A stretch of 64,000 nt of DNA from Heterohyrax brucei. Lineage: Eukaryota; Chordata; Mammalia; Hyracoidea; Procaviidae. The notes under the pieces were generated by a model. The model saw only the letters and a list, made by a program, of their open reading frames with translations, made no database searches and was not told the DNA's origin. Each line of letters starts with the position of its first letter. Within the stretch, counting starts at the first letter, position 1. Where the stretch lies: the NCBI GenBank assembly GCA_028571685.1, contig CM053154.1:15346001-15410000 (forward strand), given 5' to 3'. Positions 26,261 to 37,599 of this stretch are shown here, piece after piece. The position numbers were made by a program, and so were the translations under genes.

Positions 26261-27300
26261 TTTTTTTTTTAATTGCAAGTGCAAGTTTACAGTCCAGAAC
26301 AAACTGCCGTATAAAACCCTGAGTACCTGCCTCTCTGCAACTCTGTCTGCTCTCCTTACCCTGTGACCACACTCTTCTTTTCCGCTCTTTACTTCCAGTG
26401 TCCACTCAGCCAACACTTACTCTGTCCACTTCATCCTTTCCTCTGCCCTCTGAAAAAGAAACCAGTAGGACAGCCTTCTGTATAGATATTAAGCCATAAA
26501 GTACACACACCAGCTGCAGCACTGTGTTGTCCGGTCCAGTCCACTCTTTGTCTGAAGTGTTGGCTTCAGTACTGGTTTCGGCTCTGGGCAGGAGCAAGAC
26601 GAGGGGCCATGTTCCCAGGGGATGGAACTTGCTGACCTTGGAACGAGATAGCCAGGTGACCCACACATGCTTAGGTGGATTGGCTGGCATGGGAATTACG
26701 GGCTCAGACCCAAGATGATGAGCTGGACTGGCTTTGAACTACAACAGTTTTCTCAGGCTGCAACTTCATTTCCCTGATTGCCGCTACTCAGGTGTTTTCC
26801 AGGTTGGGGTTGGCCATAAGGGAAATTGGCATGTGACTGAGAAGGTGGACGTGAAGTAGTGGCTTGCTTTCTTCTTTTCCTAATGCTCTGAAGGTTGGTG
26901 TAGGGCAGGCGTGGTACCACCATGCACTTTGTGGCTGATCAGTTGACTCTGCTTGTTGACATATGGTGGCCCCTGGGCCTGCTCCCTCAGCTTCTTCAGG
27001 TCCTGTGCCAGGTACCTATGCACCTCCACGGCAGAGGGCTGCAGCCTGTCCTGTAGACCATCTTCCTCATCAGAACTGGAGGTCACGAGACATAGATGCA
27101 TCTCTAGTTTGTCCTTGGTCTCTCCCACTTCATGTCCACTCTCCTTCCCAGCTGCTGGAACTGCTGAGTTCAGGCCCAGCATCAGACGCAGACTGCCTGA
27201 TAAGCTCCTTGCATTGCCCGAGGTCTCCTTGCTGTAATAACTCCTTACATCCCTGAGAGTGTTTTGCTTTTCTCATCAACCCCCTGATGCACATAGTCTT
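26261..27300 (-). mobile_element. Retroposed sequence of unrecognised family with a 100-codon frame
   Basis: On the minus strand this ends in a run of A (plus-strand T-run 26261-26270), as expected of an mRNA-derived or LINE-mobilised copy. Its 3' portion (to about 26640) aligns with the insert at 17461-17823: both carry ccagtagga, an ataaagt(g/a)cacacac block and ttcccagggga in the same order. Further 5', an open frame at 26880-27182 encodes 100 residues including SSDEEDGLQDRLQPSAVEVH and RYLAQDLKKLREQAQ, which looks like genuine acidic/coiled-coil protein. I do not recognise the source gene or element. The 5' end is uncertain. Confidence 0.55.
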
Positions 27301-29207
27301 CTGGGTGTTTTCTGGGCCTGAGAATGCCCATCTGTAAGGAGTGCTGGGGAAGCTACACTCATATCATGAGCAAGGCAGGCTAAGAGGATGGCATTTGGAA
27401 AAAGCTGGTTTTTACATAGCATCCAACTTCCGGCTGGGCTGTTGGGGACCAGTGAGAGAGACTGATGCTCACAACAGGATCAGACACCTAGAGGGAGGGG
27501 TTCTTTGGCTGGGGTAGGTGGACAGTGTCATGGTGTTTTCCAGTGATGGGACATTGCCATATTCAGACACAAATAAAAGAATCTGTCCTAACGGTAGCAT
27601 AGCTTCCTTTCTGAGCATTTGGGCATCTCTTTGTTCTTACCACCTCCCAGACAATGTGTTGATGATGATAACCAAGCTTCACAGTATCTGTAAGCCAGTA
27701 GCAAGATGGAGTAATATGGTACGGGTCAGAAAGGGGTAAAGATGCAGTCATTGGGTTTGAGTTAGTTGTACCTGTGCCTGGTCGGTGTACAGACCACATT
27801 CTCATAATCATTGACTGTTTGTTCACTTGCTACCATTGTTTAAGAAAAGGCTTCAGACATGCTCACACCCAAGCTTTCCTTTCTCCCCGTTCTTTCTTAG
27901 ACTTCCACAATCTATTCATACCCACTCCTTTGTTTACTCCACAAACAGTAGGATCTGGGCTGAGCGGTATGGACAGAACCGAACAGTGCCTGCCTTGCAG
28001 ATGTGAACTTCCTAGGTAAAGACACAGACATTAAGGAGCTCTTGGCACATGCATTTAATTACAGTTGTGCTAAGTCAGCAAGGGAGAAGGACCTCCGGGG
28101 GTCAGACAGTGTCTCACCAGAGGATGTGGTGTGGAGGTCCCGGAACAGCAGAAACCAATTCCTGGTGGGTGCTGGTACGGCAGTGGGCAGACACTGGCCA
28201 GTGGTGCCCCGGGGCACACCCTGCCATCTAGAATTAGGACCGGTGGGTCGCCGGTGAGTGTTTAACATCTGGCCCTCCAGACACACAGCCTCAGTCTGAG
28301 CTGTGGCTAAGACAAGTCTGACTAGCTGCAGCCCTGCTCACGCTAGCTGCCTTAACCTGCAGCAGTCGAGCCGGCGGCCCAGTACCCTCAGATGGTGGCC
28401 TCTGTCATGCCTTTTGAGAGGACTAGGTGCTGATAACCTCACTTCCTGATGCATGGTGAGAGAAGAGTGTTTCAGGGACATCCCTGTCTCCACAGCAAAA
28501 TCCTTACTTGTTCAGCTGAAGAAGCCACAGCTTCCTGCATCAGAAGAGAAGGGAAAAGAAACATCTCCATACAAAATCTGTCAAAAATCTGATTCTCCTT
28601 TTCAATAAAAGTGTGTGATAACTTAGCATTTGAGCTTCTCCTCGGGATTCTCCCACCTGCCCTGGCCCTCTCCTGCACCTCCCCAGCTCTGCCCGGATCT
28701 CTCCTAGTCAGTAAAGGCAGCAGCTGGCACACCTCGTCGCTGTCCGTCAGTGGTCAGGGTGAGTCACTTCCCTTTGTCGAGGCAGTTGCCTCCGAGCTAA
28801 TCTGCAGCCAGATGAACTGGGGACACAGGAAAGGGGGTTAACTGGCTCCTGGGTGCTTATGGGGGGCGTGGCAGGTGGCAGGAGGCTGAGGCGGACAGAG
28901 GGGTGCTCAGTGTGTCCCTCAGCTTTGCACTTCCGGAGAGGAGCATGTAATTAAGGAGGTAGGTGGCTTTTTGCTTTTTAACACTTCCGTAGTTAATTGC
29001 TCTTTCTTCTTTCTCCTCTCCTTGTGCTGCTAATACGTAATTGGATAACTGCTGCTGCTTTTTTTCAAACGGCTGGCATCTCAAAGAGAACTTTGTACAT
29101 TTTGGTTGAACTTAGCACATGTTGGTTTTTACGTTTGCTTGAGTCCAGGAATATGAAAGATAAATATTTTCTCTCTTTGCTTTTTTGTATAACCATTCAT
29201 TCTGTAG

Positions 29208-29430
29208 GCCTCGCAGTAACACCGGATGCAAGACAAAAGACGTGGACACTGAGAAACAAACTGGACCCATTGTAGTTTTAGATCCTATTTCCACATATGC
29301 ATCCCAAACCAAAGATCAGGTGGCTGAAAAAGATCCAGCTCAACCCCAGGAGGACGAAGGTGAAACTAAGCCAGAGTGCAAAGAAGACAGCCTTGAAAAA
29401 CTCAGAGAGACAGACAGCTCCAGCTGCTGA
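29208..29430 (+). CDS. SHTN1: SHTN1 terminal coding exon and stop
   Basis: Acceptor cattctgtag opens the exon. It encodes PRSNTGCKTKDVDTEKQTGP, IVVLDPISTYASQTKDQVAE, KDPAQPQEDEGETKPECKED, SLEKLRETDSSSC and a TGA at 29428-29430. The stretch VVLDPIST, then QTKDQVAEKDP, then RETDSSSC is diagnostic for shootin-1. The tail is acidic and polar and probably disordered. At the 13417/29208 junction the protein reads TFPPRS where human has one more residue. A possible alternative acceptor lies nine bases inside (after cgcag, 29216). Confidence 0.96.
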
Positions 29431-30390
29431 GCCGTAAACCTGGAGGCCGACATGTCCCGAAGTCCTTTGCAATAAGCACAAGATTAGTCTGGGCATGTTG
29501 GGAAGGGCTACAGACAGCGCTGGTTTTGTAACTCTCTTCAGAATCTAGGTTCTTTTTAAACGTCACTTTGTAAGGATGTAGTTCAGCTATAAACAGGAGT
29601 AAGCTATGTAGCAAAAAACACTCGCAGTGGTTTTTGGTTTTGTTCTTTCTAGGGATAAGATATTTCCTAGTTAATATATTAAGTATGGCTTCTTTTAAAA
29701 GGGTTACAAAAAACCCAGGTGTTGGTATCTTTTTAGGCAATGTGCATACCACTCATCAGATGTAATACTGAATGTTTTTGGTAATTGTAGATAACTGGGC
29801 AAACGGAACCAAGAGTGACTTCAAGGTCCTCAAAGAAGTTTCTGTTTTAGGTCTGATCCACTTTTCATGCGAAATTGCAGTCACATGGGACTTGGTGGGC
29901 ATTGTGGCATAAAAGCAATTTTCTTGGGGAATACCGAGATAAAACTCAAGAGCTGGCATCCAATTAGCGGCCCTGTGATCAATGTGAATTACACACGTTG
30001 TCACTATGGGACGACAAAAGGTGCTGCTTACTGGTCTTGCCTCAGGCCTCCCAAGACTTTGGTGGGTATACTCTGGTGGCCTGAAGCAGAACTGAGGGGA
30101 AAGCTGATGTCCTGTCCTTGAACTCAGTACAGTGCAGTATTACCTTGGTAAGCCACGTGCCCTGTGCTGTGAGTTAATTGTGTTTTCTCATGTGGCACAA
30201 GTACCATATTTTACCCTAGTTCTTAATGTACAGCGAAGACAAGCGACAAGCACAGTTTCCTTACTTCGCTGCTGTTCTGCATTACACAGGGGTTTTCGTG
30301 TTTATTTAAAAAGAAATTAAGTGGTAGTTAGTCTCTAAAAATACAATGTTTCAGGCTACCACGGTGAATAAATAGAAATGTAATCAGGGA
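29431..30390 (+). other. SHTN1: SHTN1 3' UTR (estimated end)
   Basis: Starts after the stop and is free of SINEs. It runs to the AATAAA at 30367-30372, which is followed by a T-rich downstream element (tttttttcttttttctttt). A weaker ATTAAA at 30946-30951 could give a longer form. No poly(A) site can be proven without transcripts. Confidence 0.6.
30367..30372 (+). promoter_or_regulatory. SHTN1: Candidate SHTN1 polyadenylation signal AATAAA
   Basis: Canonical hexamer about 940 bases after the stop, with a pyrimidine-rich block starting about 20 bases downstream. It is the first AATAAA after the stop on the plus strand. Confidence 0.55.
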
Positions 30391-31958
30391 TTTTTTTCTT
30401 TTTTCTTTTCACTTATGCAGCTTTTCAGAGTTGATTGTTTCAAAATTGGTGTTTATTTAAAATACGTGGTAATGTACTTGAATGCATTTTTTTTATGATG
30501 ATGATTCAGTAATGGTAATTTTACTATTAAAGAAAGTGAAAGGTTTAGTTTCGTTCGCATGGCTCAGCATGTGGCTGTCAGGTGTTCCTCACCTACGGGC
30601 AAAAGAAAACGATGGTAATAATCTCAGTTGTCGTATTTTATTTCTGCACGTGTGCTCAAGCGTAGGTTTGAAGAGGTGGGTAGGCAGGTAAATGTACTTC
30701 CTAAACTTGGAGATAATTATCTTTCTGTAGGTTGGTTTGTTCTGCTTGATGACTATTTCCATATTCTGCCAGTGATGATTTTACACTCACTTATCTGTTC
30801 ACCCCCAGGGAATTACGATGTAATGTTTTTCAGCTGTCATTTTTTTCTGAGTAACACTGATGTCTGTTACTCTAACGAGACTCCGCATCGATTCATTCAG
30901 CCGAGTTCTGTTTTGCTGTGATTTGAACTGTTCTCACCACAACCTATTAAAAAGCACCAACAGTTTCTTGCAGAGGGTCAGTTGTGGTTATTGACATTTT
31001 TGGTTTGCTTCGTCAAGCTTGATATTATTTAATTAAGGGTCATTGTGGGAGAGTCCGTAAGTCTAGTAAATGATTTATTGGAGGGAGTCTGTTCCCTGGG
31101 TCTTTATACGGTGTCCCATGTGTCTGTCATCAGTCTGCTGGCACACACCTTAGCTACCAAGGAATAGAAAGCTACATACATTTCTCCACACACATCAACA
31201 GAATGCTAAGCATTATTTCTAGGATGAGCAGTTAATCATTTGGTGAGATGTGGTAGCTGAGCCAAGCAACAAATAATGCCTAGTGACTGTGTTTTGAAAA
31301 CATTCTTTCTCTTCTCTAAGGAGCTTATTGCCCTTCACTGTCATCACAAAAGGGTTTTAAATGAATTGGATGTCAAGGTATTCTGTGGAGGCTGTGTACT
31401 TACCCATTTCACCCCACTTTTGAGGATACTTTTGCCCCTGATAGGGCGCCACCAGCAGCTAGTCCCATACGAGAAGGCTCCTGGCGCTTCTCTCCTCAGC
31501 CTCAATTGCGCAGTGAATTACATGTCTTACACTATTTTAAGGTTGAAAGGAGCTGCCATCTTTATGTTTTTGTTTCCTCTAGAAGATTGTTTCTTCTTTT
31601 GTTTCGGAAATAAGAATCAGGTGTCATTACTGAGTTCACTAATGTGGATGCAGGACTGGCCAGGGTGAAGGATAGAGACACTTTGTGCTCCTGCACAAAA
31701 GGAAGTCATCACCTCCCAGCCCTTTTGTAAGGGTAAGAAGTGAAGTAAAATTCTAGCATCCCTTTGTATGTGGACTAGCCTGAAATAACTTAGTCTCCAC
31801 AGTGAGGGAGCAGGCTGGTCAGCCCTGTGGGAATTCTCGTAGGCTAGGTCAGCAGGGCTGTACCCATCCAGCTTACTTTGGCCTGAGGAGAAAGGATGGA
31901 TATCCCGGCTTGACCAAAAACTATTTGCCATTGAGTTGATTGCAATTATGTGACAGTA

Positions 31959-32927
31959 CAGGTAGTCCCCAACGTAGGACATACTGCAGTGACAATGAAC
32001 CACATTCACGACAGTCTTTTGGGGGTTTTATGGACAGCTTATTGTTACTCAGACAGGTTCTCCTGCTATCTGAAAGGACAGCATAAACTGACATGGCATA
32101 AAATGGGGAGGTAATCACTTAATTTTTATGGGGAAAATTTTTTGAGTGTTCCCAGATCCCGCAAATACGCTACCAAATCATGCCAAATAACACATAAAAA
32201 CCTTTATAAAGAGCTCTTGTAGCCTTTGCTGATACCTTAGGCTGCATCTTGCTAACAGATGCACAGCAAAAGTGGAGATAAAGCCCAGATGCTCACAGAC
32301 ACAGGGCAAGGCTACGGTGGCTTGATGCTGAGAGGCCAAGTGTTGCTTCCGGGGAAGGGGCTTGGCGATGCCACTCGCACTCGCTGAGAGACACACTGTC
32401 GCTTAACAGTGACTCTCTGCCAAGCAAACACTGTGTGCTGTTTCCGTTTGTCACCCTTTTTTCATAAGTGAAAGTAATCTGTGGAAACATGTACTGCCTA
32501 CAGTAGGGCTTTCATAAAAGCCAAGTAGCATCAAGCACTCTTTAGAAAAGCGGGGGATACCTATATACACGACATATAGTGCTGTAGTACATAATATGTT
32601 CCCTGGCAGATGTTTGAAACATTGCCTTTATAAAGGATACTGGTAATGGAAAAAACCCAAACCTGGAGTTAGTTCTGATTCATAGCTAGCACACAGGACA
32701 GAGCATAACTGCTCCAAGAGGTTTCCAAGGAGCACCTGGTGGATCTGAACTGCTGACCTTTTAGTTAGCAACCCTAGCTCTTAACACCCCTATGCCACCA
32801 GCATCTCCACTGTTAAGACAATAACAGTGATAACTTAAAAAAATAAATAAAAGATATTTTGAGTTAAGCCAGAACTGAGTTAGGACAGGGTTCTGTTCCA
32901 GCCTCGTCATATGTCAGGGACTGTCTG
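31959..32927. mobile_element. Tigger/pogo-like DNA transposon with TA flanks
   Basis: The left end is TA|CAGGTAGTCCCCAACGTAGG and the right end is CATATGTCAGGGACTGTCTG|TA. Read inversely, the two ends match over roughly 20 bases, giving terminal inverted repeats flanked by TA as in pogo/Tigger elements. At about 970 bp, of which 150 is a nested SINE, it is a non-autonomous or internally deleted copy. The exact family is not assigned. Confidence 0.7.
32650..32800 (-). repeat. SINE nested in the Tigger-like element
   Basis: Minus-strand copy with gttctgattcatagctagca in place of the usual tail block, then ggtttccaaggagcacctgg, tggatctgaactgctgacc and a degraded A-box end. It postdates the DNA transposon that it interrupts. 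Confidence 0.85.
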
Positions 32928-34312
32928 TAAAAAGTAAAAAAAAGTAAAAAGTAAAAAAAAAAAGATCTGTAAACAGATCTTTCCAGACCATTTTTAGGTC
33001 GAGTTTCAGGAAAAGGGTAGTGTATAGCACAGAGTCTTAAAGACAAGATCTAGGTGTTTTCCCTAAAGGTGCAGTATACATGCTAAGACATTTCAGTCAC
33101 GGGATGACTAGCTTCCACACCAGTAAGCTGTGACGAGGAGATAACCATCGTCATTACCAGTGCCGGAAGGATTTCAGGTGGTCCTTGCTGAAGGATGCTC
33201 TTGGTTTGCGTTGTCTTCTAGCACTAACATGTCCACATCCCACCGTCATTTTAAAAAATCAGGTATGACTAGTTTCTTCCATCTCTGTTACAGATAATAT
33301 TTTTCCTCTTTATATGTATATGTAGATAGCTATAGAAAGCTATAATTTGCAACAGTGCTTAGCGCTTGAAGAAACTTAAAATGCTCCCCTACCCACTGGA
33401 AGCCTGATCCTCAGTGAGGCCAAGGGGCGCAGGCTGTGCTCAGTGTGCAAATCGGCGCGCATACCTGGCTGAGGGGATAAACCGTCTGATGGATTAATTT
33501 AGTTAACTGGTTGTTGATTTGGTTGCACATTTTTGCTGTTTTTCTCCCCTGTCCCATCTGATTATAATTCACAGCACATTTCCGGGGCTTATTCACATAT
33601 CCCCTGTGTGTGTGTGTCTTTGAGGACACATGTGAGAACTGCGTAAACGGCCACTCATGTCCCTCCTGTTTCAGATGAGGTACCTGCCCTGCCAGGTCCC
33701 TCATAGCCCACGGTCTGTTGCTAAGCATCAGGAGAGGGAAGTGGTGACTGCACTGTGACACACTTCTCCTAGCAGCAAGGGAACCAGTCAGTTCTCCTGC
33801 CTCGTGCTCCGAGCAGGTCAACCACTGAGCCAGCTGGGAGGCTGTGACAAAAGACAGCCACGTGTGCATGTGACTGCCTGAGGCTGGTGACAGTCCTGTG
33901 TCAGTGCTTTCTAGCAGAGAGGAAGAGACACGTCAGGACAGGCACCTGGGCCAGACACAGCCCTGCTGAGTCAGCTGGCTTCTGTTGTGGGGGTGTTCTC
34001 GTGTGTCATGTGCGAGGTGTCTGAACTGAGTTGGGAGTCTGTAAGAGAGGTCACGGCCCCTTTCCTAGGCGGTGACCCTCAAAACTAGACAGTCAAGTTA
34101 GCAGACTAACAAAACCCCTGTGGAGATACAAGGGCTCCAAACAGGGTTCTCAGGTGTAACTTCAGACAAATGGACCATATAAGTATTTTACTGAAGAGTG
34201 AAATGGAGAAGAACACAAGTTGCTGACATTGTCGGGCTCCGTCAGCATGGAGATGTGCCTCACACCTGCCAGTCTAACACTGCTGATGGTGTGTCCCTGC
34301 ACTGGCGGGACT

Positions 34313-34467
34313 CTAGCCCCAAGATGCACCTGCGGTGGATGCTGCCTCTCCCACTTCAGTGGGGAACACGGGCTCCGGGGGCTCAGGCTGATCACCAGCT
34401 GCGGCAGCCACCTCCAGTGACTCAGATTCCTCGTTCAAGTCAAACAAGTTGTGTTCTTCATTAAAAC
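34313..34467 (-). CDS. ENO4: ENO4 terminal coding exon and stop
   Basis: Acceptor caaaaacag on the minus strand, stop TAG at 34313-34315. It encodes (G)FNEEHNLFDLNEESESLEV, AAAAGDQPEPPEPVFPTEVG and EAASTAGASWG. This is the acidic, Ala/Pro-rich tail that ENO4 has in place of the compact enolase C terminus, and it is the least conserved part of the protein. Phase agrees with the exon at 35951 (the Gly codon is split 1/2). Confidence 0.92.
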
Positions 34468-35950
34468 CTGTTTTTGAAAAAATAAACAATAAAGTTACTT
34501 GTCAACTCCAGTGGTGCCGATTTTAAGATGATGTTTGTTAGATGATTTTAACTGTCCAGACATGTCACACAGCAAAGCCACCCTCGATGGTGAGATCGCA
34601 ATCAGAAAGGCCTCCAGAACCACTTAAAACTGGGCCTGCTATGGGTCTTCTGTTTACATTATACCCTAATCTAACATTCTGGACCACTTTAATGTGCAGT
34701 GGACTTTGGGGCAAAGTCTTGGCAGGAAGGATAAGAGAAGGGAGACGATCTAGGGAAAGGCCAGTATTATACAGGAATACAAACCACTGCCACCCAGCTA
34801 CTCCCAGGTAAAGGACTGCAGACTTGAACTGTTGTAGCCAGGTCCTCACAGGTAAGCGACCTTATTTCACCAAGATTCCCCAAAGTGGGAGGAAAGAGAT
34901 TTGCTTTTCATTTTTTGATCCCCTTCACATTTGCTGATCACTGCCAATGTCAGGAATTGTAGTTAAATCTGCAAGCCCAGTCTGGAATGCTGAGGGGACT
35001 GGGCCTGTGGTCACTAGTGGTCTTTCTCATGCCCAAAGTAACTGCTTCCTTGTCGTGAAGTCTGGCTGGAAATGTGGTAGGTGGCTGAGGGACCTGAGGC
35101 CTCCCCACAAATCAGGATGACATATGACAGAGCCAGCCGATAGCTGGGACAAGACACTTTAACCTGTTTGAAAAAAGAAAAAAAACCAAGCCCTTGTATC
35201 AAGCGCGCGCACACACACACAGACAACACAAGGCAACTTCTGACTGCCCTTACTTGAATCTAAACAGAAATAGTCTTCCAGTTTTTGTGTTCTGTGAATC
35301 TTAGTGTGTGTGGTCAAACTCACAACTAATGTTGCAAGGTAAGTTTATAATCATTTCAGCTGGTCCCTTTAACCCAGTCTGCATGCAAAGGACTTCCTAT
35401 AAAAGGCAGTCACCGTCAGTAACACAAGAAATAAAAATGCGTATGTGTGGTGTTTCTCTCCAGTGAGTCAGTCCACAGTGCCCTTCTTAGGCACATTTAG
35501 AGGGGTCTGCTGTCATAAATGATTGGTTCCTGTCTGTGGAGACTTGCCTTTCTAATTAAAATTAGCATGCCACCTCTCCCTTTAACGTGAAATGAGAGAA
35601 TGTATCAGCAAACATCTGCCTTCAGCTTTCCTGTACTGTGCAGAGGAACCTTCAGTATAATTTGGACCGTAACAAAAAGTAGGCTTGGAGATTCCAATCA
35701 ATTAATTCTATTGAAAAGCATCATGCAGCCTATTCACCAAGAAGGGCCGGGGTTTTAAACACTCAGGTAAACAGATAATCCATTAAGACAACAATGTACA
35801 CTCTGGCAAATGCCATCTTAGTTTTGTCAGCATGTGTTGGTCCCCTTTGGATTCCCCTGCCCTCCCGCCGAGGGAATTCAATGCCCAGTCTTCCAATCTT
35901 TGTGCCCTCATTCATGGCTAAGTGGAAACAAAGCAGGAAAGCAGCCATAC
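34468..35950 (-). other. ENO4 intron
   Basis: Unique-looking sequence with a short CA run (35208-35221). A 94-codon minus-strand frame at 34565-34849 has no recognisable relatives or splice partners and is not called. Confidence 0.7.
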
Positions 35951-36068
35951 CCAGTGTTCCGTTCCCGACAAGCTCTTCCTCTATAGTAAAAAGGCGGTTG
36001 TATTTAGTCACTCGTTCGCCGCGAGAAAGACCTCCCAACTTGATAAACCGGACACCCAGTCCCACAGC
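35951..36068 (-). CDS. ENO4: ENO4 coding exon, enolase C-terminal barrel
   Basis: Acceptor cttcag, donor CTGG|gtatgg. It encodes AVGLGVRFIKLGGLSRGERV, TKYNRLFTIEEELVGNGTL and the first base of Gly. The frame matches the last barrel strands of enolase: IKLGG corresponds to the classical IKTGA with its active-site lysine, and ERVTKYNRL..IEEEL corresponds to ERLAKYNQL..IEEEL. The exon is therefore recognisable even without the neighbouring exons. Confidence 0.97.
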
Positions 36069-36549
36069 CTGAAGAAGGGAAAAACAACTCGGTTTAAATG
36101 GAAGGGTCACGTTTTGCTAAACTGCACACAATTCCTTAGGAACCTTTTTTTTTTTTTTTTAATAGTTTAAAGTAGCCTGCCTACAAGCTGAGTGTCAAAA
36201 GATGAAGAAACAGTGTTGACTATACGTTAGACACTTTATGAGTCACGTAAGTATGCTGATTTTCTCCAAGAACAGGCTGGCCTTTCTCACTTCATTTTAG
36301 GATGTGAGATTCCATCCACACCTCAGCCATTTAAGTGCCCTCCTCGTCTTTCCTGGACTTCAATCTTGCTGCTTTTTAAAAGTTCAAAGATTAGCTCTTT
36401 GCAAAAGGTAGCTGTCTGGGAGGAAGCCAGTCACTTTCATAAAAGGTTATATGGCTTGCTCCACCAGAGACCGCATTTTCCTGAAATGCCAATTCATGAT
36501 AAAAGCAGTGTTTTGGCAGTTCCACAACTTACCAGCTTTCAGCACTTAC

Positions 36550-36617
36550 CAAATCGACGAGGCTGTCATCAGACGACTCTCCTTCTGTGCTGCCAAAGAC
36601 AGCAATGTGCTTCGTAC
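36550..36617 (-). CDS. ENO4: ENO4 coding exon (68 bp)
   Basis: Acceptor ttgccaacag, donor gatttg|gtaagt. It encodes (S)TKHIAVFGSTEGESSDDSL and VDL. This aligns with the enolase segment containing SHRSGETED. The Gly-Glu is kept but the His-Arg pair that contacts substrate phosphate in true enolases is replaced by Ser-Thr. The next intron is only 481 bases. Confidence 0.95.
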
Positions 36618-37061
36618 CTGTTGGCAAGGAAGTGTGTTCTTGTTAGCCAGTGTGGAAACAATTACCCTGTACCTGAACCTCTGGGATTAAGATTCAAAAC
36701 TGGCCAGAGATTTACACATTTCCTGTTAAAGAATCAAACAGTTTGATCACCTAAGAATTCTAACCCCAAAGTCTGCTTTTTCATTGTTTACTCTCTTTCC
36801 CATAGCTTAGAGTTACTATATACTAGGTAAATGCCATGTTTCATCATATTTAAGGTATCATAAATTGTAAAATGCATCATTTTATTGCCACATGGGGGGA
36901 AATGGTGAAATTCGATTGAAACATTTGTAAAACCAAAGCTGTAAGGTGGGATTCAGTTTCATCTGTGTTCAACTCAAAAATGTCACCTTTGAGTTGAAAT
37001 ACAGTAAGTATGAGGGTGTTGAATGGGAAGTTCCTGTGTAAAGAGTGGCTTTCACACTTCA

Positions 37062-37216
37062 GGAGATCTTGGTGGCATAGTGGTTAAATGTGACAGCTGC
37101 TAACCAAAATGTTAGTAGTTTGCATCCATCAGGCATTCCTTGGAAACTCTGATGGGCAGTTCTACTCTGTCCCTACAGGGTCACTAGGAGCCACAGTCGA
37201 CTTGATAGCACTGCAG
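37062..37216 (+). repeat. tRNA-derived SINE, diverged
   Basis: Follows the family order: ggtggcatagtggttaaatg, gctgctaaccaaaatg, ccttggaaactctgatgggc, ctactctgtccctacagggt. The tail is degraded. Confidence 0.88.
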
Positions 37217-37599
37217 AATTTTACTCAAAGGAACCTGCCACTCTGAATGTTTACTTACTGCCTGAGCCGTGTTGATGGTATTTAATCAAGCGTTTGAGGA
37301 TCTCCAAACCTTTGAAGAATCTACAAAGGGTGCAAGCCAGAGATCTCCCTACAGTGATGGTGTTTGGTTCAAAGACAGGAGCGACAGCAGCAATCTGAGC
37401 TGGAAGCCACCACTGCGGCCTCCCACCTAACCACCAGCAGGTGGGCTGAGCCCTTGGCGAGGGCACCCACTAGCCAGAGGGACTTTAGGCATTTCAGTCT
37501 GGCTCTGGCAGCAGCCCAGAGCCCTGGCTGTCCGTCTGGCTCCAGTCCTGCTCCAGGTCTGAGATGAACCTTCTGCCTCATTTCTGACCCCCACTCCTA

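Larger units (their letters stand above)
13418..29207 (+). other. SHTN1 last intron (15.8 kb)
   Basis: The largest intron in the window. It contains a decayed Tigger-like relic (16179-16570), a mariner relic with a nested retroposon (17310-18982), MIR-type repeats (19030-19160, 20795-20945), one SINE (19530-19690), and a second copy of the nested retroposon family (26261-27300). Long repeat-poor AT-rich blocks (about 13,900-15,100, 22,050-23,750 and 24,440-25,620) hold no gene I can recognise. They are the parts most like conserved noncoding DNA. The stretch 27,300-29,200 shows no feature I can name. Confidence 0.7.
1..30390 (+). other. SHTN1: SHTN1 gene, 3' part (last five coding exons and 3' UTR)
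   Basis: Shootin-1 is a cytoplasmic coiled-coil protein that couples F-actin retrograde flow to L1-type adhesion molecules in growth cones and helps set neuronal polarity. Five exons with GT-AG borders join in phase to give 232 complete C-terminal residues plus a split first codon. The product closely follows the mammalian long isoform in segments such as DRIKKGVHLRPV, SLDTENSETELERILRRRK and LNKKTLEAEFNSPSPPTPEP, ending in ETDSSSC. The coiled-coil body and the promoter lie left of the window. The neighbour is the convergent ENO4, as in human. Gene identity is secure; the 3' boundary is estimated from a poly(A) signal. Confidence 0.97.
30391..34312. other. Interval between convergent SHTN1 and ENO4
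   Basis: Contains the Tigger-like element at 31959-32927 with its nested SINE and an AAGTAAAA-type low-complexity run (32930-32962). The right end is presumably the ENO4 3' UTR, but I find no TTTATT (a minus-strand AATAAA) between about 32,950 and 34,312. Open frames of 130-152 codons here overlap on both strands and show no family signature. Confidence 0.65.

Noticed and set aside
31276..32009. Two overlapping 130-codon frames on opposite strands
   Set aside because: They overlap each other and one runs into a DNA transposon. Composition is not protein-like, and neither has a plausible promoter or splice partner.
33411..33869. 152-codon minus-strand open frame, the longest in the window
   Set aside because: It lies downstream of the ENO4 stop, shows no domain or repeat pattern I recognise and has no splice context. 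A frame of this length is expected by chance in GC-richer DNA. A protein search and transcript data would decide.
34565..34849. 94-codon minus-strand frame between the last two ENO4 exons, considered as an extra exon
   Set aside because: The flanking exons already join in phase and give the expected protein. No ENO4 homologue that I know contains this segment.
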